This document shows positions 11,558 through 24,600 of a stretch of 64,000 nt of DNA, piece by piece (the stretch's first letter is position 1; each line of letters opens with the position of its first letter). The notes below the pieces were generated by a model. It was given only the letters and a program-made list of their open reading frames with translations, had not been told where the DNA came from and ran no database searches. The stretch lies in the NCBI RefSeq assembly GCF_042453785.1, contig NC_091661.1, forward strand, positions 26,031,501 to 26,095,500, in the 5' to 3' direction. The translations under genes and the position numbers were made by a program. Origin of the DNA: Malus domestica. Taxonomy: Eukaryota > Streptophyta > Magnoliopsida > Rosales > Rosaceae.

Positions 11558-12069
11558 TGTGGATGCAAATTTCTTCCTCCTTGATCTTGGACAAGATTGC
11601 ACTTACAAAACAATTTACACCTTAGGTCAAGGCCAAGAGCCTCATGCGCCCACAATGAATGAGGGGGAGTTTTGGCCAAAGAACCTCCGATGCCAAAGTT
11701 AGAATTTAGAGAGAAAGTGTTTGAGAATTTTGGAAAATTTTAGCAAGTGAATGAGAAGTGTCTTTTGGAGAAGAGAATAGGGCTTTTTATAAGGGAGTGT
11801 GGCCTTGGTGATTCAATTTAGCGATTAATATATTAATTAGGTATAAATATATTAATTGACTAATTATCATAATAAAAGAAATGTTTTGGGAGGTTATGGA
11901 ATGAGAATGGATGAGACAAATTTGAACTTGTTACCTATTTTAGGTATTCCTGATTTGGTTGATGGATGATTCTCCACTGCTCACGTGTAGGAAACCCGGT
12001 ATGCCTCAAGGGTAAATTTGTCATCTTCACCCAAAAATCCATGTGTCGCCTTGTGATTATTTTTGGCTC

Positions 12070-12073
<4 letters not shown>
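11558..12073 (-). repeat. Right (5') LTR of the gag-only element
   Basis: It is the partner of 7436-7949, beginning TGTGGATGCAAATTT and ending GGCTCCACA. The last CACA merges with the adjoining CA microsatellite, which hides the expected target duplication. Confidence 0.85.
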
Positions 12074-12128
<55 letters not shown>

Positions 12129-12132
12129 GCAT
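12071..12132. repeat. Compound (CA)n(TA)n(TGTA)n microsatellite
   Basis: Runs of CA, then TA, then GTAT start exactly at the outer edge of the right LTR. Confidence 0.95.
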
Positions 12133-13687
12133 ATACACACAATATAATAGAGAGTATATTTTATATTTTGTTATTTTTAATCCCACAAATTATGACTTTT
12201 ATTTAAAATCTCATTAATATAAACAAATACACATTTCAATTTTTAATTTAAAAATTATAGTAATTTACATTATTACATTAATGTCAGGGACTTCGATAAA
12301 AAACTAAAAATAGACAAGGTTTCAATCAAATAATATTGATAGCTATGGATCGCATCAAAAGTATCCCTAATTATAAATACTTGTACTCAAAACATAATTA
12401 TGTTATATGAGTAGTTTTTTTTTTTAACAAATGATATTCTCTACACTAAGGAGGAGGGGTGAGTTTAGCCTCACAATAAGCTAGCATAATGTGGTTCAAA
12501 TTCGTCTTTGGTGAAAATCGAATCTAAGACCTCACACTTACAAGTGAAGACAAATATCATTATATTGTAGTACTAAGTGATTATTATGTGAGTATTAGTT
12601 GATAAATAGTTGGTAATAGTATGACAAAAAACAAATAATTAATTAAAGTTCTTAATATATATTATTCATGGGTTCTAAGTTCTAACTTCTAATTAATGGT
12701 GTCCCAAGTCGGGCATTCGCAATGTTGTTAATTAAAACCCAACCCATTTTTTCACAGAAAGAAGAACCTAATCATTTTTCAGAATTTCATGTTTTATCTA
12801 ACGCTTGGATTCTATCAAGTCATGATATCTATGTACGAGAGGCGACAGGAGAAGAAAATAGCTAGCTTAACAAGCTTAACAACAGTTTGTAAAAGGAGTG
12901 ACATACCTGTCATCAAAAGATAAGAGTTGTCAGGATCAATGACATACCTGATATCGTATCTTGACAGCCATCAACTATGGCTTGCTTCTTGCTAGAGAGA
13001 GACACAGGAGCTTCTGGGTTCTTTTCTCTCTTTTTCTGGGTCTGGGCTTCTTGCTTCTTCTAGGTTTAGGGGCAGATGAGAGATCAAATTTTCATTTGTT
13101 TTATTTTTTATTTTGCCACGTGTTGGCTTTTTGTGATGTTATTTGTTATGATTTCATGCCATTAGATAGGGCATCAACAGGTAGGATTGAACTTGTCTAG
13201 GATGGTGTAATCGCTCTTTCTATTTGGTAGCCAAACAGTACTTGGTATTAAACAGTATATTTGTAAGGCGTAAAAGCACATATTTGGTTGCTCGGCAAAC
13301 AATAAATTGCTTTGTAAAAGTACTATTGAACAAGTGCTGCGACAAAAAACGCTATTTTATTGATTGATAATGCTTTATAGAGTAGCACTTTTAAACGAGG
13401 CCAAATCTTTTTTTTTATTCCAAATATATTTATGTATACTTTGTCCTCCTCATATTTTAGATAATAGTAAATTGTTTGATGATAGACTCTCCTGTGGTAT
13501 AACTTGCAACTTTTTATCATGTTCAAATACACTACAGGCATAATGACTATGGTGGGTGAATTGCAATCTACCACGATCATCGACCATAGTAAATGATTTG
13601 TTAGCTATGTTATCACATCTTACATACAAAAATACCAATTTCTTTCCATGTAATTGTTTTTTTTTTCTCTCTCTCTCTTTTTATAGG
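12133..13687. other. Intergenic DNA with decayed repeat pieces, no gene recognised
   Basis: Mostly A/T-rich. A plus-strand frame at 12961-13200 is open for 79 codons (MTAINYGLLLARERHRS..) but matches nothing recognised and is rich in CT-derived Leu/Phe, so it is not called as a gene. 13225-13407 has the GTTTGGT...AACGAGGCC layout of a short non-autonomous DNA element, similar in style to 39806-40022. Confidence 0.4.
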
Positions 13688-13843
13688 GTAATGCTAGAGA
13701 GACTAAATTTGCAAACTAAATGATGTGTCACCAATATGGTTGAGCACGTTTATCAACGCTTAAGTAATAAATCAATCATCAACTTTCATGTCTTTTAGTT
13801 TTCAAAAAATTTTATCTACAAATTTAATCTTCTTAGCATTACT
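13688..13843. mobile_element. Short MITE
   Basis: The left end GTAATGCTAGAGAGACTAAAT is matched by the inverted right end ATTTAATCTTCTTAGCATTAC. About 155 bp, noncoding. A related left end (TTAATGCTAGAGAGATCAAAT) occurs alone at about 14829. Confidence 0.65.
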
Positions 13844-15328
13844 CATCTTTATAATAAATGACATGCTTTTTGTTTTTGTTTTTTATATTTATTTTCTATT
13901 TTTATGAATTGACATAGCTGTAAAACGTCTGTGTTGGAGTGGTTTTGCTGCAGCAGTTGGCTTGGCTTGACTTGGAAAACAAGCAAGCTATCCCACCATC
14001 AACGCACGCAGCGGAAGTGCACACTCAAACAGGAAGAGCAGAGAGAAGGAAGGAGAATGTTGGTATACTCACTACACCACGAAAAAGCGTTCCTTAGACT
14101 TCACTTTTCTCAAACATAAAGGCACCAATAATTTGGATTTGTTCATCTAAAACACATCATTATGAAAGAGGCTTGACCTTAATAATGCATCAAATATACG
14201 CTTGGGCAGTTGAAGCTTCCTTGTTGGAGACAAAGATACGTCACATGCATGCTAATTGCTAGATTGAGGGGTGAATTTTAATTGAAATTCTAGGGCTTAT
14301 TGCAATGCTAGGGCTAATCGAGCACACGCATTGTCTGATTATGGTCGTTGATGTTTTATTGAAACACGCATGTGTTTTAATTGATCATGACTGTTGGATG
14401 TTATGCGAAGACACACACAGGTTGATTGATTTTAATTGCTGGCTCCACAAATATCAACCGTTAGAATCACTCTACTACACCTTCACGACTAATCGTAATT
14501 AATATAAGGTAAATGGTTTCCTCACACCTTTTTGCTCCTCTTACATACTAATGTTTATTTTTAACATTCATATTGAAAAATTCAAAATAAAATCAAATGA
14601 TAGAAAGAAACAAGACCATGCGAAAATTTTCATGTAACTCAATATTATATTGACATGATATATGATTAGGTAAACCTTTTTTTTAATAAAAATGATTGGA
14701 TAACTTTGAGAATAATGATGGTTACTAGATTTTTCAATATGTCAAGAACACGGATGTCATATGTCATTATACAAGTTGTGGAGGGATACTTGAAAAAAAA
14801 AAAAACTTCTCTCTACTTATATAATAAGTTAATGCTAGAGAGATCAAATTTATAAACAAAACTTTGTAAACTAAATGACATGGAAGTTAATTATTGGATT
14901 AAGCGTTGATAAATCGTATCGTGTTCTAGTCTCACTGAAAAATCTCTTGATTCTTATAATCATCATTATTTTTTGGTTGGCCCCTATTAGTTTTAGACTC
15001 CAAACAATAAAAAACCAACATTTGGTATTAGAGTTGGAAGTATAATGTTAGTTTAATTAGTTTGTTCATTAGCAAATGTTTTATTTGATTAAGGCTTACA
15101 ATGGTCTCCTATACACTCTACTTCCTTATCCATGACATAATTATTTAAGACCCACATTTATATTATTATGAGAAATTGGTTATATTTGTTGCATAAAATA
15201 ATATTTTCTCTTTATAATCACCAAACTAATATTACCTATTTTCCTAAACAAATATTGCTTTATTTATAACATACATATGTATTCAACTTGTTCCATACAT
15301 GAGTAGCATGCATATATAAATTTAATAA
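13844..15328. other. Intergenic DNA, no gene recognised
   Basis: Short frames only. A partial MITE-like end is visible near 14829-14900. Nothing else with clear ends or a protein signature was seen. Confidence 0.4.
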
Positions 15329-15498
15329 GGATGATGATAGAGAGACTATCTGCTTGAATCGTATTTTGTAGACTTTATGATACGACAGTTGATAATTAAA
15401 TTCATTTTTTAAATCATTAAAGAAGGAATTCAACCATCAATTGTTGCATCATGTGATCTACAAAATACGATATAAAAATTTAATCTCCCTAACATCCC
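15329..15498. mobile_element. Palindromic MITE, about 170 bp
   Basis: The left arm (GGATGATGATAGAGAGACTA..TCGTATTTTGTAGA..) pairs with the inverted right arm (..TCTACAAAATACGATATAAA..CTCCCTAACATCCC). The whole element can fold into one long hairpin and has no coding capacity. Confidence 0.7.
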
Positions 15499-15777
15499 AA
15501 TCTAATCTGAAAAGCCAAAAGCACATTATGACCAAAGTTCAAACTCATGAATGAAGTTCAAGCATTATCTCAAACATAAAAATACCACATGGACATTATT
15601 TAGTGAAAAGTGAAAGTGAAAGTGAAAATTATAGGTAATGAGATTAAATCACTATATTAGCCCTTTGACTCTAGAAAATTATAGAGCTCAGGGGGACCTC
15701 CAAACAACTGTGTGAAAGTTGAAGCTTCCCCATCAAAATCTGTAAACAAAAACAGATTATCTGCCATGGAGTTGAGT

Positions 15778-15936
15778 TCCACATCACCACCACAGCCTGC
15801 AAATCATCCTCATTCACCTGCAGATTGGGACCAACTTGCCAGAAGCTTTGAGATTACATCCACATCACCACCACAGCCTGCAAATCATCCTCATTCACCT
15901 GCAGATTGGGACCAACTTGCCAGAAGCTTTGAGATT

Positions 15937-15939
<3 letters not shown>
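15778..15939. repeat. Two-copy 81 bp tandem repeat
   Basis: The unit starting TCCACATCACCACCACAGCC and ending in AAGCTTTGAGATTAC occurs at 15778 and again at 15859. The copies are nearly identical and in one frame both read TSPPQPANHPHSPADW.. . The period is a multiple of three, but no conserved protein was recognised. It lies about 320 bp upstream of the TBL gene start. Confidence 0.85.

Positions 15940-15988
<49 letters not shown>
15940..15988. repeat. (CT)n microsatellite
   Basis: About 24 uninterrupted CT dinucleotides lie directly after the 81 bp tandem repeat and about 270 bp upstream of the TBL33-like start. CT tracts are common in plant 5' regions, but a regulatory role is only inference. 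Confidence 0.95.
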
Positions 15989-15990
<2 letters not shown>

Positions 15991-16256
15991 GAAGCCAAGT
16001 TGAAGGGAATTAATTAGATTTTTTTTTAAATAGAAAAGAAATAAGCAAGAGAGACAATTGTCCCTCCACCAAAAGGCCAAAAACCATTTCTTGAAGACAA
16101 ACACATTTCACCAAACACCTAATTAAACAAATCTCACAATCCAATAATCCTACTAAAACTCCCTTAATTCTCTCTTAATCTACACCTTCATATCTTTCAC
16201 TTTTCTTATATTTTCCTTCTTCCTCCTCCCTCTCTCCCACTCCATCTCTCTATCTC

Positions 16257-19200
16257 ATGCAGCTACCTCGCAGAAAAACTCTCTCTCTATCCGAATCTGC
16301 GGCAATGAAGGTACGCAAGAACAACCACCTCTCCATCTTCGTCGTTGTCTCTTCGGTCTTCCTCTTCGGGGTGTTCATGTACAATGAGGACGTGAAGTCC
16401 ATCGCCGAGTTTCCATTCTCGAGCCACAAAACTCAAGAGCTACAGGAAGAACGACAGTCGTCGAAACAGAGCGACCCGGTTCAAGAAACGAAACAGACCG
16501 ACTCTGTTCATGAAACCCAAAACAGAGTGTCTCTGAGCTCGAGAACCCAATTGGCAGAAACCCATTTGGAGAATCACAACTCTGAGGAAACCCAGTTGGA
16601 GAATCATAATTCGGAAGAAATCCAGTTGGAGAACAACAACTCGGATGAAACCCAAGAGCCGGTTGATCTGAAATCCATCGTCGAACAACACGACGATCAG
16701 AAGATTGAATTGTTGGGTTCTGCTCAGGAAGAAGAGGAAGAGGAGGAGGTTGAACTGCCGCCGGAAGATTGCGACTTGTTCAACGGAGATTGGGTTTTCG
16801 ATCCGGTGACTCATCCTTTATACAAAGAAGAAGAATGTGAGTTTCTTACGGAGCAAGTGACTTGCATGAGGAATGGAAGGAAGGATTCTCTGTACCAGCA
16901 TTGGAGATGGCAGCCCAAAGGCTGTAATCTCCCAAAGTATGAATCTTTAATTGTCAACTATTAGTTTTAATTTCTGGTTTTTTTGTTTAATTACGGTTTC
17001 GATTAGTGCGTGATCGTTGTGATTAGGTTTAATGCGAGATTGTTGCTGGAGAAATTGAGGAACAAGAGGCTGATGTTTGTTGGAGATTCACTGAATCGAA
17101 ACCAGTGGGAATCCATGATTTGTTTTGCTCAGTCTGTTGTTCCTCCGGGCAGGAAGAGCTTGGTGAAGAATGGCTCCCTCTCTGTTTTCAGAGTTGAGGT
17201 GTGCATGTATTCGTTTTTCTTCTTTACCTTTTCTCAGTTTCTATTTTTTTAGTAGAAAAATGATTTCTGCATGCACGGGCTATGATGAAAATTAAGAGTG
17301 CAATTTTGCTCATCACCCGATTTATCATCGTTAGATAAGTTTGAATATTGAGATTTGTGCTTATTCACTACACGAATTTCGATATTCAAACTCATCTAAT
17401 GATGATAACTAGGATGGTGAACATACACCATATTAAGGGCTAGTTTGGTATTACCGTGTTTTGAAAAAAAACTGTTTCCGCTGTACTGTGAGAATAAGCG
17501 GCCGTGAAATAAAGCTGTAGAGTGTTTGGTAAACTTTTTTGTAAAAATGCTTTTGAAAAAAAAAAAGGCAATATTATAGTGTTTGGTAAACTTTTATGTA
17601 AAACAGATGTGAAAAAAAAGCTGGTTTTTCAAAGTTCAGTTTAGCAGCTTCTTGTTTTTGGCTTTTTTTTCACCAAAAACTGTGAAAAAAAGCTGAAGCT
17701 GAATGTTTACCAAACACAAAAAAGCTCCCAGCTTTTTTTTATACCAATTTTTTTTTCAAAATCACCTCAGTACCAAACCAGGCCTAAATAATGTTGAGCA
17801 AAAATGCTCCGAAAATTAATGAAAAGTTGGTCCCAAGAAAATAAAAATAAAATAAATATACTAAAAAAGTGTGGGTAGGTTGTTGATGACGTCATCCATG
17901 ACCCATATATGTGACACTTCTTACAAAAGTATGAAACCTATATTGGCATACGCATATTTTACGCTTTTTTATATATATATTTTTTAATAGAAAAAAAGTT
18001 GGTGGTTTTGTCACTACAGTTCACCATTCTGATGGTCAGGAAAACTCAGAGACATTTCAGCTTCTCCCGCCATCATTGTGTGATTCATTAAGACCAGGAA
18101 TTGAACTCAGAACATGCCATATAAAATATGAACATGAAATTCGTTCTCAACCACTGAACTAATACTTACATATTTTGGAAATTGGCTTATGATTTTATTT
18201 ATGTGGTTTCAGGATTATAATGCAACGGTGGAGTTTTATTGGGCGCCATTTCTGGTGGAATCAAATTCAGATGATCCAAACATGCACAGCATATTGAATC
18301 GAATAATAATGCCCAAATCAATTAAAAAGCATGGTGAAAATTGGAAGGGCGTCGACTATCTAATTTTCAACACATACATTTGGTGGATGAACACTTCCAA
18401 AATGAAAGTTCTGTAAGTACCCCACTTAAACATGCTCACAAAAATTAAAGTTTGATTTCATAGCAATTTCAAGAAATTAATTTGGTTTTATTCGTTGCTT
18501 CGATTGAAAAGACGAGGATCGTTCGATCAAGGGGCGACGGAGTACGATGAGATGGACCGGCCGTCGGCGTACCGGAGTGTTATAAGGACGTGGGCTAAGT
18601 GGGTGGACAAGAACATTGATCCCAATCGGACCACCGTCTTCTTCAGCAGCATGTCTCCACTTCACATCAAGTAATTTTCTCACCCATTTTATTTTTCTTT
18701 TCTTTTGCTTCAAAATGTGGAAACGGTCTTGGAAAATTTTGCATAAAAAGACAACGTAAAACAAAAGCATAAATAATAATGACGAATTCTCAGCAATTAC
18801 AAGAAATTTATATAATTAAAGTCATTGTCTAACTACTAAAATAATCTCAAAAAATAATTGGAAGTATGCATCACCCCATGCATACTAAAGAATCTTAGTT
18901 TGGTGTATACGTAGGTTAAGTGCTCATTTAAAACTGCTTTTAAAATAGCTAAAAACGTTTTTTGTGAAAATGTTTTTCGAACCAATCTTTAGTAAAAATA
19001 AAATCAAATCATGGAAAAACACTTGAAATATTTTCTACAATAAGCACATAATTGGTGTTTAGTGCTTTTAGAACTTAGAAATATTTTCTCTAAAAACTTT
19101 TTCAGTTATTTTAAAAACATTGTTAAACGAGCCGTAAATCAGCTAAAGCCAAGTGCATGCTTTCTTGCACCTGTTTTTTTGCACTCAAAATTGAATCTAT

Positions 19201-19972
19201 CTCCCTAACAATAATACATGTTTTTTGATTTTTCGGTTGTATAGTGTGTGAAAGTGAAACATAGAATACAATAATACACCTTAGGTGAGCGTTAGCTTGT
19301 GGGTGGTTGATTGTGGGTCTATGAAAGTGAACACCAAAGTTTCATTTGACCCCAATATTTGGTTGGTTAACCACTAAATATTTCCAAATGACGTGGCAGT
19401 ATGTGCACATGTACAGAGACGAGAAAATGTTGGGTATGAATCTAGAGTACATTATCCTTATCTCACAAAAATATGTAACCACATATTTGTTTTACTCAAC
19501 GTGAGAACTACCCTAATTCGACACCTTATCAAAACTTCTTTGTACTGATACATCATTTGGCGAACATATTTGACGGAGTTTATTACTTTTTTTCTAACCC
19601 TAATAACCTCTGTGATGTAATAGGAGCTTGGATTGGAACAACCCCGATGGCATAAAATGTGCAAAAGAAACCACACCAATTTTGAACACGACAACTCCAG
19701 TGCATGTGGGCACGGACCGCAGGCTCTTTGTGATTTCAAGCAACATAACTAAATCAATGAAAGTGCCTGTCCACTTCCTCAACATCACAACCCTCTCCGA
19801 GTTCCGCAAAGATGCACATACCTCAGTGCACACCATCAGGCAAGGCAAGTTGTTGACGCCGGAGCAGCAAGCCGACCCGGCCACTTATGCAGACTGCATC
19901 CATTGGTGCCTCCCCGGGTTGCCCGACACATGGAACGAGTTCCTGTACACACGTATCATCTCCCGCTCTTGA
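16257..19972 (+). CDS. TBL33: Trichome birefringence-like protein (TBL33 type), xylan O-acetyltransferase family
   Basis: Exons 16257-16936, 17027-17198, 18213-18412, 18512-18670 and 19624-19972 join in phase to 519 residues. A second start at 16305 would give 503. The protein has a Golgi-type signal anchor ([19 protein letters not shown], about residues 24-42) and a low-complexity acidic stem with [14 protein letters not shown] repeats (about 90-180). Next is the PMR5N-type Cys-rich block ([30 protein letters not shown]). The acyltransferase domain has the GDS motif ([10 protein letters not shown], Ser about 248) and the C-terminal DxxH (DCIHWCLPG, Asp about 494 and His about 497). Family members O-acetylate xylan in the Golgi; the substrate here is inferred. 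The match is closest to Arabidopsis TBL33 as recalled; TBL32 or a neighbour is possible. No lesions. Intron 2 carries a MITE. Confidence 0.92.
17437..17784. mobile_element. Tourist-like (PIF/Harbinger) MITE in TBL intron 2
   Basis: The ends are GGGCTAGTTTGGTA and TACCAAACCAGGCC (inverted), flanked by TAA on both sides, as expected for PIF/Harbinger target duplications. The interior is rich in A/T runs and AGCTTTTT-type blocks. It sits well inside a roughly 1 kb intron, so splicing should not be affected. Confidence 0.72.
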
Positions 19973-20597
19973 CAGATAGGAACTTTTTTTATTTTTTGGT
20001 TCTTTTATTCAGCCAATATGACTACGGTGACAGCTGAGTGAGGATGCTAATTTTTGGCCAATGTCTCACAAAATTTGCTTAGGCTGAAAAGGGACTCTTT
20101 TCTACCCCCTCCCCCCACCTGAATTGAAAAATTAATAATCGAAAGAAAAATAAAGAAAACGCTAAACTGTACGTCCTTTTCTCTTCTCATCCTATTTTTA
20201 CTTCTAGTTTTGAAAATGACGACTAAATTCCCGACAAGTTTACTGTGCTCTGGAGTATTTTATACATCGAGACTTTTGACTATTAGATCTTGGTCATTGA
20301 ATCCGTGCCAGGAACCTCTAATGGCACCCTTCTACCAAGATAATAAAAGGTTCCGAAATTAATTGCGCCAATTTACACATGCCTACCGTAAACATGCAAG
20401 GATTATCTGTAATCTGCATTCATGGTAACACATGGGGAGGATGTCTAGCAGGCTGCAGATGAATGCGATATGCTTCACAAAGTATGATTATCCCAGAGCG
20501 GAAAGCAAAGAACAGATCATACCTTCGCGTCTTGAGACAAATATTTCACGACAAATCTTCAGTGTGCTCTGTACCATGATGGTACTACCATCCATGC
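19973..20597. other. Gap between the convergent TBL gene and APC1 pseudogene
   Basis: It begins with the 3' untranslated region of the TBL gene; GAAAAATAAAGAAAA near 20146 could act as a polyadenylation region. The remainder has short frames only. The APC1 remnant ends from the opposite side at 20598. Confidence 0.5.
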
Positions 20598-21324
20598 TCA
20601 TCTACTCTTGTTAGATGAAAAGAGCTTATCTATCGCGGCAATAGCACTGATGTGAGTTCTCGGAAATAGTACATGCAACAAAGGGACCAAAGTTGACGAG
20701 GGCTTGAGCTTCTCCACAGCCATCTTAATTACGCGTGGAGCTGGTACACTGAACCACTGACGGTACCAAGAGAGAAGTATTGAACGTTTATCTCCGTGGG
20801 TTTCCCCATTTGGTCACCTCCCAGAATACATATAATTACAATGGTAGTCCTTCAAGTCCTGAGAACAGTTTAGGATCTCTTCCACCTGCTTCCGAAGACA
20901 TGCTATAAAGTTGGACTGAACAATGCCACCTATCGAAGAGGTGGATCTTCCGCTCAACAACGTTTCATTGTAGGCTAGTGCAAGCTGCAATCAGAAGGGA
21001 ATTGATACAATTTTTGGCATCATTTAACATGAATAAGTTGAAATGAAAGTTATAACGAGGGCAAACTGAAAGGTCAATATAATACTACCTTAAGATTACA
21101 AATAGCAAGAAAGTCACATAAAACGACAGTGTCACTGGTAACTTGACCTGCCATTGATCCAATCGTCGTGTATAACGACAAATAGAGACCTGCAAGTTTT
21201 CAGGAGATTGCATTACGTTTCTTATTAGAAAGGTAACATTAAGAAACGGGAACATCTCATAAGCATTGATTAAAATGAAAAGCATAACTAGTTCTACTTC
21301 TACATCAATAATTGAAAAGCATAA

Positions 21325-21635
21325 TGAAGAATATGGTCTTTACTGATGAATAATCAAGCTTACTCACTACTCTACCTGCTGCAATGGCAGCATAGTTTAT
21401 ATAAGTTTACAAGCATGCAATAAATAATAATAATGTCCTTAACCCTTGCTGTACTGACAGCATGGTTTATATACAAGTTTAATACACGCATGCAATAAAT
21501 AATACAAGTGCCAGAAACCATGTGAAGTATTCCTTCTGTCAGGTTGTACAGCGAGAAGGTGGAGGTTCTGTCGTGGACCTTTCTTTAGGGTTTGGAGTCA
21601 CGTGGATTCACGTGGATTCATGACTTCGTCTAACA
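21325..21635 (-). repeat. Left (3') LTR of the intact Copia element
   Basis: It is 311 bp. The last 28 bases (21608-21635) also encode the end of the gag-pol frame, whose stop lies inside the LTR. Confidence 0.95.
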
Positions 21636-24600
21636 CCCCCCCGCAAGCGAACAGGTGGGGAAACAACAGGTAGCTTGGACACTAATAATGTGAAGCGAGA
21701 CGAAGACAAGCCCTTGGTAAAGATATCAGCGAGCTGATCCTGCGAGCAAATATAATTAACCTGTAATTCACGACGAACGACCTTCTCTCGAACATAGTGA
21801 TAATCAACTTCCAAATGCTTTGTCCGTGAATGAAACAAAGGATTAGAAGCAAGGGCAATTGAAGAGACATTGTCGCACCATATCTGTGGACACACAAGAT
21901 ACAACTGCAGGTCTTTGAACAAGGAACGTAACCATGAAAGCTCGGCGGCTGTGTAGGCTAACTGCCGGTACTCGGCCTCAGCACTCGACCGAGACACGGT
22001 TTTCTGCTTCTTGGAGCTCCAAGAAACAAGATTGGAGCCGAGATAAATACAAAATCCTCCAGTAGAGTGTCGAGTATCGGGATTCCCCGCATAGTCCGCA
22101 TCAGAGTATGCTGAAAGTTGTGCCGAGCCTGGTTTATACAGAAGACCATGACTAGGTGTGGCCTTCAAATAACGAAGAATCCGTTTCACCGCCATCCAGT
22201 GATGAGTAGTGGGGGCATGCATAAACTGGCAGACTTGGTTAACAGCATAGGATAAATCAGGACGTGTAACCGTTAGATATTGTAGGGCCCCAACCACACT
22301 CCGATACAGATCGGGGTGTTCGAACGGATCACCAACATGTGCACTGAGTTTCTGACCAGATACAGCAGGCGGTGAAATTGGTTTTGCATCTGTGAACTTA
22401 GTACGTGACAACAAGTCCAACGCATACTTTGCTTGACAAAGATGCATAGTCGTGCCATCATACTTGACTTCCACACCCAAAAAATAATTAAGGGGTCCTA
22501 AATCCTTCATCGAGAACAAGGTGCCGAGCCTTTTAATCAACCTAGATATTTGATGAGGACTGTTGCCAGTGATTAAAATATCATCCACATAGATTAGAAG
22601 GATTAAGTAAACACCGGAGTGACTGTAGACAAATAAACTATAATCACAGCTTGATTCCTGAAAACCAAGTTGGAGCAAGAAGTCCGAGAATCTCTCAAAC
22701 CACGCCCTCGGTGCCTGCTTAAGACCATAAATACTCCGCTGAAGCTTACAAACATGAGAGGGAAATTGCTTGTCAGTAAACCCCGAAGGCTGTTTCATAT
22801 ATACATCTTCACGTAAAAACCCATGCAAAAAGGCATTCTGGACATCAAGCTGTCGAACATGCCAACCTTTTGAGACAGCAAGACTGAGAACAAGCCGAAT
22901 AGTTGTATGTTTCACAACAGGACTGAATGTTTCGGTGTAATCCACACCAACTTTCTGATGAAACCCATTTGCCACAAGACGCGCCTTATGACGTTCAATC
23001 GTGCCATCTGCACGTCGCTTCAGCTTAAAAACCCACTTATTAGGAAGCAAATTCATGCTGGGATGAAATGGAACCAAGGTCCATGTCCCACATTGCTGCA
23101 GCGCATTAAACTCATGAACCATAGCATTTCTCCATTCTGGAGACTTCACAGCCTGACTAAAACAATTGGGTTCAAGAGGAAACTTGTCAACAGTGACATG
23201 CATGGCATATTTAGGGTTGGGCTTGTGAATTCCGGACTGTGAACGTGTGGTCATACGATTGCCCTGAGGTTCAGGCACCATTGGTATCGGTTCTGTGGAT
23301 ACCGTGACTTGCTCATTTGAGGGTAGGGTGGGTGGCAATGGGGAGATTGATTGGATGGGCGAGGAAGACAAATGGGTCGTAGAAATAGAATGAGGTTGGG
23401 CTAGGGAGTTATTTTGTTCAGGTTGCAACTGAGTAGTGATTGAAGGACATGTTTGGTCACGGGTAGAGGTCGGTTGAGGTTGAAAGGAAGTAATTGATGG
23501 AGAAGATGATGCGTGGGGTTGGGAAGGACTTGACCTAGCAGGCATATTAAAGGTTAATAAAAGTTCAGGGGACATATGGTTACCTGGTGGAATGACGTCT
23601 GCAGAGGAAGATGTGAGTCCCTTAAAAGGGAAGGAGTCCTCATCGAATAGGACATGGCGTGACAAGTACACTCGTCGTGTGGACACATCCAAACACCTAT
23701 AGCCTTGATGATTGAGTGAATATCCTAAGAAAACACAAGATTTGGATTTGGGTTGAAGTTTATTGCTTGTGTAGGGTACCAACCAAGGAAAGCATCGACA
23801 ACCAAAAACTTTCAACATGTCATACTTTGGGGTTTTGTTAAACAGTTTCTCATACGGTGACACATGAGACAAAAGTTTTGTGGGCATTCGATTCACCAAA
23901 TATGTTGCAGTTGAGCACGCATCAAACCAAAAACGATTGGGCAAGTGAGATTGGGAAAGCATAACCACACTTGTTTCAACAATGTGTCGATGTTTTCTTT
24001 CGGCAAGTCCATTTTGTTCCGGATGTTTAGGACATGAAAATCGTTGAGAAATACCATTTGTACTAAGGAAATTTTGAAATGCACGACTCTTATATTCACC
24101 TCCTTCATCACATTGAAATGTTTTAATGGAAAGATTAAGCATTTTCTCAACACAAGCTTTAAATTTAACAAAAATTTCGAAAACTTCACTTTTGTTTTTC
24201 ATAGGAAAAGTCCAAGAATAGCGAGAATAGTCATCCACAAATAAAACATAATAACGAAAACCTTCATTAGAAATAACTGGAGAAGACCACACATCAGAAT
24301 GCAACAGTTGCAAAGGAAATTGAGAAACAGACTCAGACGCATAGAAAGGCAATCTAGTGCTCTTTCCTAAGGGACAAGTCTCACAAAAACTAACATCAGA
24401 AGTACCATGAATTGGTACTAATTTTTTTGAAATTAAAAACTTAATGATGGAATGAGACGGATGACCTAGACGGGCATGCCATGTTTTCACAGAACACCGG
24501 ACTCCAACAAAGGATGAAATGGGATACTGGAGTTGTCCACTGCCACTTTGAAATGGGTATAACCCATTCTCACATCTCCCTCGGAAAAGCGTCTTCCGGG

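Larger units (their letters stand above)
7436..12073 (-). mobile_element. Gag-only LTR retrotransposon (Ty3/gypsy-like, TR-GAG/LARD type)
   Basis: Two LTRs of about 515 bp (7436-7949 and 11558-12073) start TGTGGATGC and end GGCTCCACA on the plus strand. Read on the minus strand they are TGTGGAGCC...ATCCACA. Next to the right (5') LTR the minus strand reads AATTAGTGCTTTCATTGAGAG, a plausible primer-binding region. Next to the left (3') LTR it reads GTGTGGGGGTATT, a polypurine-like tract. The 3.6 kb interior holds a degraded gag region and tandem repeats but nothing like protease, reverse transcriptase, RNase H or integrase, so movement would depend on a partner. No 5 bp target duplication is visible: the left flank is CCTAT, and the right flank runs straight into a CA microsatellite. 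Several percent LTR divergence suggests an old insertion. Confidence 0.85.

Noticed and set aside
12961..13200. 79-codon frame with a hydrophobic Leu/Phe stretch
   Set aside because: Its composition follows from CT-rich repeats; no family was recognised and there is no splice or neighbour support.
15712..16017. 101-codon frame over the 81 bp repeats and CT tract
   Set aside because: A third of it is SLSLSL from the microsatellite. It may hold a real peptide fragment, but a gene cannot be supported.
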